Under the pieces are notes generated by a model, which was given only the letters and a program-made list of their open reading frames with translations, did no database searches and was not told where the DNA came from. Positions 12,022-13,261 of a stretch of 13,261 nt of DNA are shown here, one piece after another. The translations under genes were made by a program, and so were the position numbers. How positions within the stretch are numbered: the first letter of the stretch is position 1; every line of letters starts with the position of its first letter. Location of the stretch: positions 1 to 13,261 of the forward strand of contig CAAEOL010000051.1 of assembly GCA_900757595.1 (NCBI GenBank). Reading direction: 5' to 3'. The DNA is from an uncultured Collinsella sp. (GTDB lineage: Bacteria > Actinomycetota > Coriobacteriia > Coriobacteriales > Coriobacteriaceae).

Positions 12022-13261
12022 ATGCAGCCCAAGCATTCTGCTATTGTCGCGGGCCTGACGCTGGCGCTTTCGTTTGGCGCCGTTACCGCACCCGCGCCCG
12101 CCGCCGCCGAGGAGCCCACGCCGGGCGTTGCCTCGGATGCCACCGATATCGACAAAGGTCTCTACACCCAGCAGTCCTTCTCGGGCGTGCTGAGGTCGGT
12201 CCAGGGCGTTTCGTTTGTCAACGTGACTCCCGAGATGAAGTACTTTACCAAGTACGAGAGCCATGGCAACTACAACCAGGGCTTTTCGTATGGCGACGGC
12301 TACAACGCGCTGGGTTATTACCAGTTCGACCGTCGTTGGTCGCTCATCCCGTTTATGAAGCAGGCCTACAACTACAACCCCGAAAAATACTGCATGCTCA
12401 AGGATGCGATTGATCGCGGCAGCGAGATTTCCAACACGAGCAATGCCATGTACGAGAACGGCCAGCTCACCGAGCTGGGCCATATCGCGCAGGATGCCTT
12501 CCAAGGTGCTTATAACACCGATCCTGTTGAGTTCTCAGCACTTCAAGATGCCTATGCGTACAACTCGTACTATGCGGTGACCGAGGCGTGGCTTAAGAGC
12601 GCTCTTGGCATTGACATCTCCGGCCGCGCCGATTGCGTCAAGGGCATGGTGTGGAGCATCACCAACATGTGCGGCACCGGTGGTTGCAGGGACTTCTTCC
12701 GTTGGGCAAACCTTTCTAACAGTATGACTGATCGCGAGTTTGTGACGGCGCTTTCCAACAGTGTGGTCAATAACGTGGCGACCAAGTATTCGAGCCAGCC
12801 CCAGTATCATGAGGGCTGGAAGAACCGCTACCGCAACGAGCTGAAGGACTGCTTGGTTTATATCGCCGAGGACGAGGCCGCTGCCGCTGCGACGCCCGTG
12901 CAGCCCGAGCCCACGCCGGCGCCCTCGCCGACGCCTGATTCGAATGACGACTCGAGCGACGATGCCAACGATGACAGGATGGATGCGCCCTCGACCGGTG
13001 CTGACGGTGATGGCTCTGCTGGTGGCACTACCAACAACGGCTCTACCTCGAACGGCTCCGTTTCGAACGGCTCTGCTGCGGGCGATTCGTCTTCAAGCTC
13101 TGCCGGCAATACGGACAGCGACGCTTCTGGTTCGACCGGCGCTGGCACCTCTAACTCATCCACCGGCTCGAGCGATTCGTCCGTTGGCACCGGCTCTAAA
13201 AACGGCTCCGGCTCTGACGCAAACCCTGGTTCCGATGCTTCCAAGGATGAATCGAATAAGG
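12022..13261 (+). CDS. Secreted protein with Ser/Gly/Asn-rich C-terminal tail, 3' end outside the window
   Basis: The frame is open for 413 codons to the window edge. The start has GGGAGGA 5 nt upstream. Residues 1-29 form a signal peptide: K4, a hydrophobic core (AIVAGLTLALSFGAV), and a likely cut after APAAA. Residues about 45-285 are a folded domain with five cysteines (124, 205, 217, 222, 277) and the segment KYESHGNYNQGFSYGDGYNALGYYQFDRRW (76-105). That segment loosely recalls lysozyme-like or tail-lysin domains in which a Glu (here E79) precedes a GxYQF stretch; I do not firmly recognise the family. A Pro-rich linker (about 291-305) leads to a tail dominated by Ser, Gly, Asn, Asp and Thr with NGS repeats, as in wall-spanning regions. 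A sorting signal or membrane anchor may follow beyond the edge. Confidence 0.85.
   Translation, partial: MQPKHSAIVAGLTLALSFGAVTAPAPAAAEEPTPGVASDATDIDKGLYTQQSFSGVLRSVQGVSFVNVTPEMKYFTKYESHGNYNQGFSYGDGYNALGYYQFDRRWSLIPFMKQAYNYNPEKYCMLKDAIDRGSEISNTSNAMYENGQLTELGHIAQDAFQGAYNTDPVEFSALQDAYAYNSYYAVTEAWLKSALGIDISGRADCVKGMVWSITNMCGTGGCRDFFRWANLSNSMTDREFVTALSNSVVNNVATKYSSQPQYHEGWKNRYRNELKDCLVYIAEDEAAAAATPVQPEPTPAPSPTPDSNDDSSDDANDDRMDAPSTGADGDGSAGGTTNNGSTSNGSVSNGSAAGDSSSSSAGNTDSDASGSTGAGTSNSSTGSSDSSVGTGSKNGSGSDANPGSDASKDESNK

Noticed and set aside
12006..12413. 135-codon plus-strand open frame near the secreted-protein gene
   Set aside because: It is in a different frame from the strong ribosome site and signal peptide that start at 12022, and its product is unlike any natural protein.
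12858..13244. 128-codon minus-strand open frame rich in Glu, Pro and Ser
   Set aside because: It is the antisense image of the Ser/Gly/Asp-rich tail of the secreted protein.
1..13261. CRISPR arrays, prophage genes or an origin
   Set aside because: No regularly spaced repeats, phage structural genes or clustered DnaA boxes are visible.

Overview
The window looks like a GC-rich chromosome segment from an anaerobic actinobacterium of the Coriobacteriia, probably Collinsella or a close relative. That placement is inferred from base composition, the SufCBDSU gene order and the pairing of a NifU-like scaffold gene with a GGGtGRT-family gene; no 16S or other taxonomic marker is present. The main theme is iron-sulfur cluster assembly.

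Positions 1-565 hold a tRNA-Lys(CUU) cluster. A copy cut by the window edge (1-56) and a complete copy (100-175) are followed by a strong terminator. A wrecked third unit then repeats the same order: a 23-nt tRNA 3' remnant, a terminator and a 40-nt repeat. A group of small hairpins (258-332) and a strongly structured element (444-519) fill the rest. A minus-strand gene (566-2092) encodes an orphan FAD-dependent oxidoreductase of the L-aspartate oxidase/fumarate reductase superfamily. Next is a minus-strand two-gene operon (4106 to 2349) for a NifU-like scaffold protein and a GGGtGRT protein, ending in a clear terminator.

A plus-strand gene (4510-5322) encodes a Y1/HUH transposase-like protein with a C-terminal helix-turn-helix. 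Serine stands where the catalytic tyrosine is expected. It is followed by about 590 bases with no credible gene but several hairpins.

Positions 11226 to 5981 (minus strand) are a complete sufC-sufB-sufD-sufS-sufU operon with tight or overlapping junctions and a good terminator. SufC (ATPase), SufB and SufD form the scaffold complex, SufS releases sulfur from cysteine, and SufU accepts and passes it on. An Rrf2-family regulator with three cysteines placed as in IscR is transcribed divergently (11451-11882). The 224-bp gap between them contains two near-identical 31-bp palindromic sites and a third palindrome over the likely suf -35 box, consistent with Fe-S-responsive feedback control.

From 12022 to the window edge lies the start of a secreted protein: signal peptide, a folded domain of about 230 residues, a Pro-rich linker and a Ser/Gly/Asn/Asp-rich tail that runs off the end.
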